Positions 24,123-33,027 of a DNA stretch of 41,332 nucleotides are shown here, piece after piece (position 1 is the first letter of the stretch; every line of letters begins with the position of its first letter). The notes beneath the pieces are model-generated. The model saw only the letters and a program-made list of their open reading frames with translations. It had not been told where the DNA came from and did not search any database. Source of the stretch: Oscillibacter sp. (GTDB lineage Bacteria > Bacillota > Clostridia > Oscillospirales > Oscillospiraceae); assembly GCA_020025475.1 (NCBI GenBank), contig JAHHSA010000010.1, positions 1 to 41,332 on the forward strand, in the 5' to 3' direction. The translations under genes were made by a program, and so were the position numbers.

Positions 24123-24866
24123 CTAGATATCGATGTATGCCGCAGCGGCATACCCTGTCTTGTCTTCCCACTGTATCACATACCACCCCTCCCAGGCCCC
24201 GTATACTGTCACCTCCGCCCCATTGGGCAGGTTTGCCAGAATGGTGCCTGTGGGCGAAGGGTAGCTCCGCAGATTCAAGGTGCCCCAGTTGACCCGCACC
24301 AACCCCTTAGCCGGCTGAATGGGGGCGATGTAAGGCAGGCCGAAAAACCTTGTCAGGGCACGGGTAAGCTGTTGGGCGATGTCGTCCCAGTGGCCTTCCA
24401 GCCACTGCGCGTCCTGGACATTGTCGTGGTAGCCGATCTCTACCAGCACTGCCGGAAAGCGGCTTATGCGGATCTCTCCAAGGGTGGTGGTAGATCGAGT
24501 AGTAACGTTGGCGGGCAGAGGGTAGATCTTCCGCAGTTCCTGGGCGATCAGCTCCGCTGCCCGCTCCCCCTGCTGACTGCCTGGGTAATAAAAGGCAATG
24601 ATCCCCCGATTTTTCCCGCTCTGTCCCTCCCCGGACGCGTTGGAGTGTAGCGCCAGATACAAATCATAGTAGCTTTGATTGGCCTGGCGAGCCGAGGACC
24701 CGGCTGTCATATCCGGTCGGTTGCGTTGCCAGCGGATAGCGTTGGCCCGGAGGTAAATCTCCAGTCGATCCGCCAGGATGTTCATGTTCTGTTCCTCTGA
24801 CCCGCTGCCTGTGATATAGGGGTTCCATTCCTGGGTAGACGGGCTGAGATAGATAACAGGCATCAT
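24123..24866 (-). CDS. Amidase_3-like protein with C-terminal SH3 domain
   Basis: 247 aa. The N-terminal domain (about 3-176) has the Amidase_3 (N-acetylmuramoyl-L-alanine amidase) pattern: an acidic EEQN at 24-27, His74 in LALHSN and Glu143 in VEIGYHDN. The usual first zinc-binding His (DPGHGG-type motif) is replaced: the matching stretch reads IYLSPSTQEWN, so zinc binding may be altered. A bacterial SH3 domain follows (about 190-247; LNLRSYPSPTG and GWYVIQW). No signal peptide or membrane helix is seen, so export is unexplained. The ATG follows GGAGGGATT. It probably binds or cuts peptidoglycan; activity is uncertain because of the missing ligand. Confidence 0.82.
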   Translation of the reverse strand: MMPVIYLSPSTQEWNPYITGSGSEEQNMNILADRLEIYLRANAIRWQRNRPDMTAGSSARQANQSYYDLYLALHSNASGEGQSGKNRGIIAFYYPGSQQGERAAELIAQELRKIYPLPANVTTRSTTTLGEIRISRFPAVLVEIGYHDNVQDAQWLEGHWDDIAQQLTRALTRFFGLPYIAPIQPAKGLVRVNWGTLNLRSYPSPTGTILANLPNGAEVTVYGAWEGWYVIQWEDKTGYAAAAYIDI

Positions 24867-24932
24867 AATCCCTCCTTCCTCCCATGTTTATGCAGGGCAG
24901 CCCCGTGCGGTGACTGCTCTCAGGAAGCAGAC

Positions 24933-24960
24933 AGGGAGCACCGCCAATGCGGTGCTCCCT
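24933..24960 (-). terminator. Perfect 12-bp hairpin after the SLH gene
   Basis: AGGGAGCACCGC pairs exactly with GCGGTGCTCCCT around CAAT, 26 bases after the SLH stop codon. It lacks a T tract on the minus strand, so it may be a 3'-end stabiliser or weak terminator. Confidence 0.6.
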
Positions 24961-24985
24961 GCTGAGAGATGGCAATGAACCCCTT

Positions 24986-27004
24986 TTATTTGACCTCGAC
25001 GATACGGACCACGCCGTCCTTCACATAGAGGTTTGCGGTGTCGGCATACGCCTTGGCCTGTTCCAGAGTGATCCACTCCTTGCTGCCAGCGTTGTAGCAC
25101 TGGACATTGGCAGGAACCTCATAGTTCCGGCCGCCGGCATTGACAGTGTCATTGCCAATCCAGGAGTTCCAGGAGATGCTCTTGAGCTGGGCCAGCTTGA
25201 TCATCTGGGAGAAGCCGGTACCGCCCCGGTTCAGCTTGTAGGCAACGAAGTCGCCGCTTGCCACGTTGTACTTCATCTTGAAGGCCTCCGTGCGCTGGCC
25301 GTTGTCATACTCCACACCGATCTTCTCGATAAGTTCATCCTCGCTGCCTTCCTCGACAGCAGGAATCCGTTCAACATCCCAGAACACGCGTCCATAGCGC
25401 TCGTCAGTGGTTCGGTCGATGACAACGAGATCCACCTCATTGGCCCAGTTGGTGCGTGCAAAGCGGATCTGATCTGCGGGGATCTCACTGCGGTTCAGGT
25501 GATTCAGGCTCACCTGCCTGCCCTCCTCGAAGATGACCACACCGTCCGCCAGCTTGATGCGGCCCAGGGTCTTATCAGCAATGTTGAGCGTGCCGATCTT
25601 TCCGCCCCTGGCTTCGCTCAGGTCCACCTTATCCTTACTGGTGGCGCTGACACGAACCACCTTGCCAAACATGGCCTCCTCTGCCTTCACATTGAGAGAA
25701 ATGGTGGTATTGCCGCATAGCAGCTCCACATTGCCCTCCGGTGTCACCAGGCCGATGGCATTGCCTCTGGGAGCACCGCTCTCACTCTTCACGGCAGAGG
25801 CCACACGACCGTCTGCCGTCAGCAGCAGGACAATCATATCGCCGGGCCGCAGTTCGCGCATGGAGTCTGCTGCCGTGGGAAGCACGTAGAACTCCGTGCC
25901 GCCAAATACCTGGATCTTGGTGGGTGCGTTGGGGTTGGGCTCGCAGGACTCGTAATAGGCCGTCACACGGCTATCCGTAACAATAATGGAGTTGGTGGCG
26001 GGATAGTAGGTTGCCACGTCATACTTCCGCAGATCGGAAGTGGTAGCGGGCGTACCGTTCTTGTAGATTCGGTAGCCGCTGTTGCCAGCCAGAGACTCGA
26101 AACCGGCAGAGGAGCCGTCCTCATAGACCACAATAGCGCCTGCAGCACTGCCAGTGTTATTGCCGAATACAGGCAGGAAGGTCAGTGCGATGTCACCGCT
26201 GAGGACCACACGGCCTTTCATTCCTGTCAGTGTGGTCTCAGACACAGGATTTGCCATGGAATAGGTTTTGCCGTCCAGGGTCTTCATCACACCTGCGCCG
26301 CCGTCCACAGTGGACAGCTCCGTCTCTTCACTGAGGGTGTAGAGGGTCGTGCCGCCGGGGGTCTTTGCCTCCAGCAGGTTGACGAAGAGCTTTGCCGCCT
26401 GGCCACGGGTCAGGGGGGCATTGCCCACGGTCGTCAAGCCCTTCAGAAGGCCGGCCTGCTTGGCAGTTGCCAGAAAGCTGTCCGGCCACACGCCGCCGAT
26501 CTGGCTGTCCTGATAACCCAGAATCCGCAGCAGGATGGTGACAGCCTGCCCCATGGTCACAGGCCGCTCCGGGTGGAACCTGCCGTCGGGGAAGCCGGCA
26601 ATGACCGCCTGGGCCACACCGGAGCCCTCTCCCTCTGCGCCTGCGGTGTTACCGCCATTTACGCTGGTTCTGGCGCACAGATTGATGTAGGCAGAAGCCC
26701 AGTAAGAGGGCTTCACGTCCGGGAAGACCGTCACGGTGCGATAAAGGCCAAGCTGGCCCTGTCGGTTCATGGCGTAAGTTGCCATTTTGCAGAACTGGGC
26801 CCGGTTCAGCTGTGCCTGGGGCCGGAAGGTTCCGTCGGTGTAGCCGTCCATGACACCCATGAGGCGCAGAGACTCCGCCGTGGTGGATGTGGCGGAATCC
26901 GTCACATCCGAATATTTTGCCGTACCCGCTGCTGCCGCAGGAGCCGTCACAAGAGACAGCACCGTGCAGACAGCAAGCAGCAGACTCAACAGTCGTTTTT
27001 TCAT
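24986..27004 (-). CDS. Secreted S-layer homology (SLH) protein
   Basis: 672 aa. A signal peptide (1-26, MKKRLLSLLLAVCTVLSLVT then Ala-rich cleavage region) is followed by three SLH domains at about 30-80, 93-163 and 170-214 (markers GYTDGTFRPQAQLNRAQF, GFPDGRFHPERPVTMGQA and APLTRGQAAKLFVNLL). SLH domains bind pyruvylated wall polymer. The remaining 450 residues are beta-rich, of no family I recognise. The gene starts 13 bases after the permease stop with AAGGAGAG, so it is the last gene of the MacAB-like transporter operon. Its function may be linked to the transporter on the cell surface; this is inference. Confidence 0.9.
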   Translation of the reverse strand: MKKRLLSLLLAVCTVLSLVTAPAAAAGTAKYSDVTDSATSTTAESLRLMGVMDGYTDGTFRPQAQLNRAQFCKMATYAMNRQGQLGLYRTVTVFPDVKPSYWASAYINLCARTSVNGGNTAGAEGEGSGVAQAVIAGFPDGRFHPERPVTMGQAVTILLRILGYQDSQIGGVWPDSFLATAKQAGLLKGLTTVGNAPLTRGQAAKLFVNLLEAKTPGGTTLYTLSEETELSTVDGGAGVMKTLDGKTYSMANPVSETTLTGMKGRVVLSGDIALTFLPVFGNNTGSAAGAIVVYEDGSSAGFESLAGNSGYRIYKNGTPATTSDLRKYDVATYYPATNSIIVTDSRVTAYYESCEPNPNAPTKIQVFGGTEFYVLPTAADSMRELRPGDMIVLLLTADGRVASAVKSESGAPRGNAIGLVTPEGNVELLCGNTTISLNVKAEEAMFGKVVRVSATSKDKVDLSEARGGKIGTLNIADKTLGRIKLADGVVIFEEGRQVSLNHLNRSEIPADQIRFARTNWANEVDLVVIDRTTDERYGRVFWDVERIPAVEEGSEDELIEKIGVEYDNGQRTEAFKMKYNVASGDFVAYKLNRGGTGFSQMIKLAQLKSISWNSWIGNDTVNAGGRNYEVPANVQCYNAGSKEWITLEQAKAYADTANLYVKDGVVRIVEVK

Positions 27005-27017
27005 GTTGCTCTCCTTC

Positions 27018-28283
27018 TTATTCCGCCCGCAGAGCTTCCACAGGCTGCAATTTGGATGCCTTGACAGCCGGGTAGCTGCCGAAGATGACGCCCAGGGCCA
27101 CAGACAGGCCGAAAGCCCCCGCCGCCACAATGGGAGATGGATAGATGGTCATTTTGACCAGCAGCGTGCTGAGAAACACACTGCCAATGGTGCCAAACAG
27201 GATGCCCACGATGCCGCCAATGCCACAGAGCATGGCCGCTTCAATCAGGAACTGGGAGATGATGCTGCCGCGCTGGGCACCGATGGCCCGGCGAATGCCG
27301 ATCTCTCGGGTGCGCTCAGTGACAGTGACCAGCATGATGTTCATGATGCCGATGCCGCCGACCAGCAGAGAGATGGCGGCGATACCGCCCAGAACCAGGC
27401 CCACCATCCGCAGATACTCGTTGCTGCTCTCGGCCCATTGACTCTCAGAGAAAACACTCACGCTGCCCGTGCTGGAATCCACAATGCCCCGCAAAAAGCC
27501 TCCGATCCGAGAGATCACTTCCGGCATCGCTTTTGCATCGGCCACTTTCACCACATACTCTGTAGACATCTGGCCGCCCAGCAGCCGTCTGGTGCTGTAG
27601 GGCAGCACAATCATGTTATCGCTCCACATAGCTTCCTGGCTGTTGGCATCCAGCCGGTTGGCATATACGCCCACCACACGGAACTCATTTCCATTGAACT
27701 TGAGGATCTGCCCCACCGGGTCCACGCCTCCGAAAAAGAGCTTGGCTGCATATTCATTGATGACACAGACCTGGTTATAGTTTTTGATATCCAGCATCGT
27801 CAGATCCCGTCCGGCCTTGAGGGTCAGGTTCTCGCAGATGCTAAACTGGTCACTGCCATAGAACAGCCTGGGCGGATAGCTGCCAGAGGAAACTTGACCG
27901 TTCTCATTGTACTGTGGCTGCATCGTATCGCTGGACTTGGTGCCGTAGGTGACAGTGGCACTGCACTCCCCCTTTGGGGTGACCCCCAGCACCACATCCT
28001 TCATTTGCGTACAATAATCATAGAGATCGGGGAAATAGTCCTTGCCGATATTGTTTCCCTGATCGTCATACACCCAGCTGTCCACTCTGACATTGACACG
28101 GTTGCTGCCCATGGCTTCGAACTGCTCCATGGACTTTGCCTGCATCCCCTCCATGACAGAGACAATGGTCATCACAGCGGCAATGCCGATGAAGATGCCC
28201 AGGATGGTCAGCGCAGAGCGGCCTTTTTTGCCCCAGATGGACTTCCAGGCCATTTTAAATGCCTGCCGAATATTCACAGCCAC
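27018..28283 (-). CDS. MacB-type ABC transporter permease
   Basis: 421 aa. One N-terminal membrane helix (about 24-44, LTILGIFIGIAAVMTIVSV), a large extracytoplasmic MacB-PCD domain (about 50-285), then three C-terminal helices of the FtsX fold with the characteristic TERTREIGIRRAIGAQRG loop near 327. This four-helix layout identifies a mechanotransmission-type ABC protein (MacB, LolCE, YknZ). Its first 10 bases overlap the ATPase gene, suggesting coupled translation. Substrate unknown; homologues export antimicrobial peptides, macrolides or lipoproteins. Confidence 0.93.
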   Translation of the reverse strand: MAVNIRQAFKMAWKSIWGKKGRSALTILGIFIGIAAVMTIVSVMEGMQAKSMEQFEAMGSNRVNVRVDSWVYDDQGNNIGKDYFPDLYDYCTQMKDVVLGVTPKGECSATVTYGTKSSDTMQPQYNENGQVSSGSYPPRLFYGSDQFSICENLTLKAGRDLTMLDIKNYNQVCVINEYAAKLFFGGVDPVGQILKFNGNEFRVVGVYANRLDANSQEAMWSDNMIVLPYSTRRLLGGQMSTEYVVKVADAKAMPEVISRIGGFLRGIVDSSTGSVSVFSESQWAESSNEYLRMVGLVLGGIAAISLLVGGIGIMNIMLVTVTERTREIGIRRAIGAQRGSIISQFLIEAAMLCGIGGIVGILFGTIGSVFLSTLLVKMTIYPSPIVAAGAFGLSVALGVIFGSYPAVKASKLQPVEALRAE

Positions 28284-28975
28284 TCCACCTCCTGTCGGTA
28301 ATCTTCCACGATCTTGCCGTCCTGCAGCCGCACAACCCGCGGTGCAGTTGCGGCAATGCCGTTATCGTGCGTAATGAGAATGACGGAGGTGCCCTCCCGG
28401 TTCAGCTGCTGCAAAAATTTCAGCACATCGTGCCCGGTGTGAGAGTCCAGCGCGCCGGTGGGCTCATCCGCCATGATAATGGGGGGCTTTGTGGCGATGG
28501 CCCTGGCAATGGCCACGCGCTGCTGCTGACCGCCGGACATCTGGGCGGGCCGATGCTTCACACGGTCCTTCAACCCCACTCGTTCCAATGCCTCCATCGC
28601 CAGGTCATACCGGTCATCGGCGCTGACCCCCTTGTAGATCAGAGGCAGCTCCACATTTTCCCGCACCGTTAGGCTGGGAATCAGATTGTACTGCTGGAAT
28701 ATGAACCCAATTTGTTTGTTGCGGATGCGGGAGAGTTCCTTATCCGTCAACTCCCGCACATCCACACCATCCAGGAAGTAGTCGCCCCGGGTGGGAATGT
28801 CCAGACAGCCCAGCACGTTCATCATGGTGGACTTACCGGAGCCAGACTGGCCCACAATGGCCGTAAAATCTCCCCGCTCAATGGTCAACGACACGCCGTC
28901 CAGGGCGCGGACCTCACTCTCAAGGCCTTCGCCGTAGATCTTATAAACGTTCCGCAGTTCTACCAACTTTGCCAT
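28274..28975 (-). CDS. MacB-type ABC transporter ATPase
   Basis: 233 aa. Walker A GQSGSGKST is at 42-50, the Q-loop lies in FIFQQYNLIPSLTV, the signature is MSGGQQQRVAIARA and Walker B is IIMADEPTGALDS; these are hallmarks of the LolD/MacB/YknY group. It powers the permease encoded immediately downstream. The adaptor gene ends 5 bases before its ATG, so adaptor, ATPase and permease form one operon. Confidence 0.95.
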   Translation of the reverse strand: MAKLVELRNVYKIYGEGLESEVRALDGVSLTIERGDFTAIVGQSGSGKSTMMNVLGCLDIPTRGDYFLDGVDVRELTDKELSRIRNKQIGFIFQQYNLIPSLTVRENVELPLIYKGVSADDRYDLAMEALERVGLKDRVKHRPAQMSGGQQQRVAIARAIATKPPIIMADEPTGALDSHTGHDVLKFLQQLNREGTSVILITHDNGIAATAPRVVRLQDGKIVEDYRQEVEWL

Positions 28976-28980
28976 AGATC

Positions 28981-30675
28981 TTACCCCCAGACTTCCGTGG
29001 TCTGAATCTGGGTAAAGACCTCCATTCCCTCCTCGACGCCGGACTTTATTTCCACGTTGAAGGTATCCTGGATGCCGATTTCCACCTGGACCGGCCAGAA
29101 GCCCTCTGGGATCTGTTCATCGGCCATAATGCCCTCCAGAGCGTTGGCAGGCTTTTCGCCCTTCACATACACAACACTGGCAGGAGTTCCGTCTTCCAGT
29201 GACACCGTGCGGACGCACTGCAGAGGCAGCACCAGGCAGTTGTCATTTTCGCTGGCAATCAAAGAGTAGGAGATGTAGCTGTTGACCTGCAGAGTACCGT
29301 CCGGGTTATCCGCAGAGATCACGATGGGATAGCGAGCCACACCGTTATTGACAGTGCTGGACAGGCTCACGCTCTCCACGACGCCGCTGGCTGTGTGATC
29401 CCACTGATTCAGATCCACTGCATTGCCCGCCTTGACCAGGCTGACATTTCGCTCATCCACATCGGCGTTGATGAGGACGGTGGAGGTATCGGAGATGGTA
29501 CAGATGGGGGCCTGGGTATCGATTTCGGAACCGGCCGTGGTGGTGAGGCCGATGACGGTGCCGGAAATGGGGGCTGTAGCGCGGCAGTTATTCAGATTCT
29601 TCTGTGCCTTATCCAGCTCCTGCTGGGCTGCCTCCAGCCGTTCCTGCAAGCCATACATCTCAGCTTCACTGTCCTCGCCGTCGATGTTCACCAGCACCTG
29701 GCCTGGCTCCACATGGAGGTAGTTGACCAGCTTGCTGGAAATGACGGTGCCGCCCACCAGCGCCACCAGCTGTCCGGTACGGTAGTATTCCAGCTGACCG
29801 GGCTCGTAGGGATAGACCGTCTCGCCGTTTACCGTCACAGTGGCAGAAGCCGTCATACCGGCGGTGAGGGCACCCTCATTATTCACCAGAATGGTGACAG
29901 AGAACAGCTTGCTGCCCTCAGGTGTGATGCGGCTGACCATGTTGACCTTCTCCACCTTGCCGGTAAGCGCACTCATCATACTGGGAATACTGACCTGGAC
30001 CTCCTGGCCCGCATACAGATCCCCCTCATAAGCGTAGCTGTAATACTGTTCCAGCCGCAGGCGGGTATCGTCGTTGAGGTCTGCCAGCGGCGTACCGGCA
30101 GAGATCACATCGCCGGGATTCAGGGTCTTGACGTTCATCAGCTTGCCGGGATAACTGGGGGCGAGATGGAGCCCTGCCATGTTCTTTTGCAGGGCAGAAA
30201 TCTGTTTCTGAATGCCTTCCACATCCTGGCGAGCCTTCTCCACAGCCTTCACAGCCTCCGGGCTGTCCACAACGAACAGGGGATCCCCTGCTGTCACCTG
30301 CTGTCCTTCGGTCACCAGAACCTCTGTCATGGTGCCAGGGGTAGTGATGGTAATGGCTGCGTTTTCCTTGGCACGGGTCATACCGCTGCCCTCCACCTTA
30401 GAGGTGATAGAGCCGTACTGCACCGTGTCCGTGATAACCTGCTCTTCTCCCTTTCCGCCTTTGCCGCCAAACAGTTTGTAGACGCCAAAGCCCAGCAGAG
30501 CCAGAATCAGAACAATGACAATCCAGCGGATGATCTTCCGACGTTTCTTCCGGGGCATGCCTTTCCACTTGTGGGTGAGGCCCGCCCTTTGATCCGTCTG
30601 TTCCGCCGAAACTGCGGTGGAAACTTCCGGCACCTCATCCATAGTGAGGTCTTTACGCTCCATGACTTCAGACAT
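28981..30675 (-). CDS. MacA/HlyD-type membrane fusion (adaptor) protein
   Basis: 564 aa. A hydrophilic cytoplasmic tail (1-47) leads to one membrane helix (about 48-68), then a lipoyl-like half (ITITTPGTMTEVLVTEGQQV), a coiled-coil hairpin, the second lipoyl half (NCRATAPISGTVIGLTTTAG) and beta-barrel domains. This is the periplasmic-adaptor fold of MacA, YknX and HlyD. In a Gram-positive cell it would sit outside the membrane and bind the MacB-like permease. It has an unusual extra stretch (about 190-360) between the coil and second lipoyl half. The ATG follows AAAGGAG. It is the first gene of the operon. Confidence 0.9.
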   Translation of the reverse strand: MSEVMERKDLTMDEVPEVSTAVSAEQTDQRAGLTHKWKGMPRKKRRKIIRWIVIVLILALLGFGVYKLFGGKGGKGEEQVITDTVQYGSITSKVEGSGMTRAKENAAITITTPGTMTEVLVTEGQQVTAGDPLFVVDSPEAVKAVEKARQDVEGIQKQISALQKNMAGLHLAPSYPGKLMNVKTLNPGDVISAGTPLADLNDDTRLRLEQYYSYAYEGDLYAGQEVQVSIPSMMSALTGKVEKVNMVSRITPEGSKLFSVTILVNNEGALTAGMTASATVTVNGETVYPYEPGQLEYYRTGQLVALVGGTVISSKLVNYLHVEPGQVLVNIDGEDSEAEMYGLQERLEAAQQELDKAQKNLNNCRATAPISGTVIGLTTTAGSEIDTQAPICTISDTSTVLINADVDERNVSLVKAGNAVDLNQWDHTASGVVESVSLSSTVNNGVARYPIVISADNPDGTLQVNSYISYSLIASENDNCLVLPLQCVRTVSLEDGTPASVVYVKGEKPANALEGIMADEQIPEGFWPVQVEIGIQDTFNVEIKSGVEEGMEVFTQIQTTEVWG

Positions 30676-30702
30676 ATCGGCTACTCCTTTACATACGTTT
30701 TC

Positions 30703-30727
30703 ACTGTATCAGTTATGCTAGTACAGT
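30703..30727. promoter_or_regulatory. Possible operator upstream of the adaptor gene
   Basis: ACTGTA and TACAGT are separated by 13 bases, with further ACAGT copies at 30751-30760, in the 228-base gap before the transporter operon. A weak promoter (TTGTTG-N17-TACTAG on the minus strand) overlaps it. No linked regulator is present, so this is a low-confidence site. Confidence 0.25.
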
Positions 30728-30854
30728 TTGTGGGGTAAATCAACAACAAAACAGTTACAGTTTCAGGGGGAAATTCCCCTCTTTTCATGAGACGCTGTTA
30801 TGTCCTGAAAAGTTTCAGAAATGAATAAAAAAACCTTTCAATTCTCGACGCACG

Positions 30855-30891
30855 CAAAAAGTCAGTCTGTGCCATGGCACAGACTGACTTT
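30855..30891 (-). terminator. Intrinsic terminator after the TRAP operon
   Basis: AAAGTCAGTCTGTGCCA and its exact reverse complement form a 34-base perfect palindrome, followed on the minus strand by TTTTTG. Confidence 0.85.
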
Positions 30892-30903
30892 GCAGAGCCT
30901 CTT

Positions 30904-32874
30904 TTAGTTGTCGGCTTCGGCGGACAGCTCCTCGCCCAAGCTCTTGGCGGAAGCGCGCTGGAAGAGGATGATGGCACCCATGATCACCAGCCCCATCACA
31001 TCGGTGAGCGCACCGGGGATCATCATGGCAAGGCCGGCACCGGCCAGCACCAGGCGCAGCAGCATGGGAATATGGCGATACAGGAAGCCGTTGAGGGCAG
31101 CAGCCACGCCGAACAGCCCCAACAGAGAGCTGATGACAATCTGAACCACCTGGAAGGTGCTGTCCACATCCACCAGCAGCATCTGGGGATTCATGGCAAA
31201 AATATAGGGCACGATGAAAGCGGCGATGGCCAGCTTGGTGGCATTGACGCCGGTCTTCATGGGATCTGCTTTGGCAATGGCGGAGCCTGCATAGGCAGCC
31301 AGCGCCACGGGAGGCGTAATATCGGCCACGATGCCGAAATAGAACACAAAGAAGTGCGCTGCCATCAGGGTTACGCCAATGGCGGGATCGGTGAGGATCG
31401 GTGCGCAGGTAGCCGCCATAATGCAGTAGTTGGCAGTGGTGGGCACGCCCATGCCCAGGATGATGCAGCAGATCATGGTCAGCACCAGCGCCACAATCAT
31501 ATGGCCGCCGGAGACGGAGACAATGGCGGTGATCAGCTTGGAAGCAAGACCGGTAGAAGTGATGCAGCCGGCCACAATACCAGCCATGGCACAGGCCACA
31601 GCCACGGTAATGGTGCCCTTGGCACCGGCTTCCAGAGCGTCGATGACCTTGGTGAAGTTCAGGCGCTCATCCGGATTCAGCAGGCCCACGATGATGGCCA
31701 CAGCAATGGCTAAGGCAGCGGAGGACTGCATGGTCTTGTAGTTGGTGGACACCAGCACCACCAGCACCACCAGAGGTGCCAGCAGGTAGATGCGCTTCAT
31801 CAGCTGGCTGAACTTAGGCAGCTGTTCTCTGGGAATCCCCTTCAGGCCCAGTTTCTTGGCTTCCAGATGGACGGCGATGTAGATACCGGCGAAGTACAGC
31901 ACGGCGGGCAGAATGGCAGTCAGAGCCACAGTGGTGTAGCTGACCCCCATATACTCTGCCATCAGGAAGGCAGCAGCACCCATGATGGGGGGCATGATCT
32001 GGCCGCCGGTAGAGGCAGCGGCCTCCACAGCACCAGCAAACTCAGCTCTGTAGCCGGTCTCCTTCATCATGGGAATGGTGACGGACCCGGTGGTGACGGT
32101 GTTGCCCACGGAGGAGCCGGACACCATGCCGCACAGGGCGGAGGAAATGACAGCTACCTTAGCCGGGCCGCCGGCAGAGGCGCCGGCCACGGAGTTAGCC
32201 AGATTGATAAAGAATCTGGAAATTCCGGTGCGCTCCAGGAACGCGCCAAAGATGATAAACACCACAATGTACTTGGCGCAGACGTTAATGGGAGTGTTCA
32301 TCACACCCTTGGTGGTGTAAAACAATTCATAAATGATCCGCTCGGGCCGAATCTGGGTAAAGGTGTAGACCAGCAGGGCACCCACCACGCAGAGGATAGG
32401 AATTCCCACGCTGCGGCGGCACAGCTCCACCAGCACCAGAAGTCCCACAGCGCCCAGAACCATCAGCATGGGGTCCTTCATGACAGCATAGTCCATCTTA
32501 ATCAGCCGGTCCGCATTGGCGGCAAAATAGAAGAAGGAGCCGGAACCCAGAACCATCAGCACAACATCATACCAGGGCATGGTGTTGGGCCGGACATGAT
32601 GCTTGAACATGGGGAAGTTCAGGTACCCCATCACCAGGATGCTGCCAAGAAAAATGCTCAGGCGCACTTCCAGCTGTGTGGTCACACACAGGGTGGTGTA
32701 AATACTGAACACAGAGAAGAAGGCCATCAGCAGCCGGATAACTGTCCGGGGAGTGCCCTCCCAGACACGGGTGTTGGACTCCCGGTCGTATTTTTTCATC
32801 ACTTCGGAGACATCCTGCTCTGTGCCGGTGGTAATCTCGGGCTCTACCGCAGCCCGCTTTTTCAAGAAGCTCAT
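30904..32874 (-). CDS. TRAP transporter fused permease (TAXI type)
   Basis: 656 aa, with about 16-18 hydrophobic segments. The short DctQ-like four-helix unit and the large DctM-like unit are fused, as in TAXI-type TRAP systems (TIGR02123 family). Typical stretches include GAFLERTGISRFFINLANS, SGSSVGNTVTTGSVTIPMMK and LGMGVPTTANYCIMAA. It would use an ion gradient to import the ligand delivered by the lipoprotein encoded upstream. The start is the ATG at 32874 behind AAAGGGAAA; the open frame runs upstream through a hairpin region with no coding signal. Substrate unknown; several TAXI systems take up glutamate or related acids. Confidence 0.94.
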   Translation of the reverse strand: MSFLKKRAAVEPEITTGTEQDVSEVMKKYDRESNTRVWEGTPRTVIRLLMAFFSVFSIYTTLCVTTQLEVRLSIFLGSILVMGYLNFPMFKHHVRPNTMPWYDVVLMVLGSGSFFYFAANADRLIKMDYAVMKDPMLMVLGAVGLLVLVELCRRSVGIPILCVVGALLVYTFTQIRPERIIYELFYTTKGVMNTPINVCAKYIVVFIIFGAFLERTGISRFFINLANSVAGASAGGPAKVAVISSALCGMVSGSSVGNTVTTGSVTIPMMKETGYRAEFAGAVEAAASTGGQIMPPIMGAAAFLMAEYMGVSYTTVALTAILPAVLYFAGIYIAVHLEAKKLGLKGIPREQLPKFSQLMKRIYLLAPLVVLVVLVSTNYKTMQSSAALAIAVAIIVGLLNPDERLNFTKVIDALEAGAKGTITVAVACAMAGIVAGCITSTGLASKLITAIVSVSGGHMIVALVLTMICCIILGMGVPTTANYCIMAATCAPILTDPAIGVTLMAAHFFVFYFGIVADITPPVALAAYAGSAIAKADPMKTGVNATKLAIAAFIVPYIFAMNPQMLLVDVDSTFQVVQIVISSLLGLFGVAAALNGFLYRHIPMLLRLVLAGAGLAMMIPGALTDVMGLVIMGAIILFQRASAKSLGEELSAEADN

Positions 32875-32903
32875 CTTTTTTGTTTCCCTTTCATTCGTTC
32901 TCC

Positions 32904-33001
32904 CGCGAAACGCATGACGCAGCATCCCGCACTGTGGTGCAGTCTCATCCGTTTCGCGTATTTCTGAAATGTGACTGCGGCGGAACTCCGCCGCAGCCAC
33001 A
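32904..33001 (-). other. Two strong stem-loops between the TRAP genes
   Basis: The 153-base gap contains a nearly perfect 15-bp stem with a 2-base loop (32970-33001, TGTGACTGCGGCGGA against its complement, one mismatch) and a second inverted repeat (CGCGAAACG at 32904-32912 with CGTTTCGCG at 32950-32958). Neither is followed by a T tract. Such elements usually protect the upstream message from decay, so the binding protein could be made in excess of the permease. Confidence 0.7.
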
Positions 33002-33027
33002 TCGGTTGCGCGTATGAGTGTCCCGGA

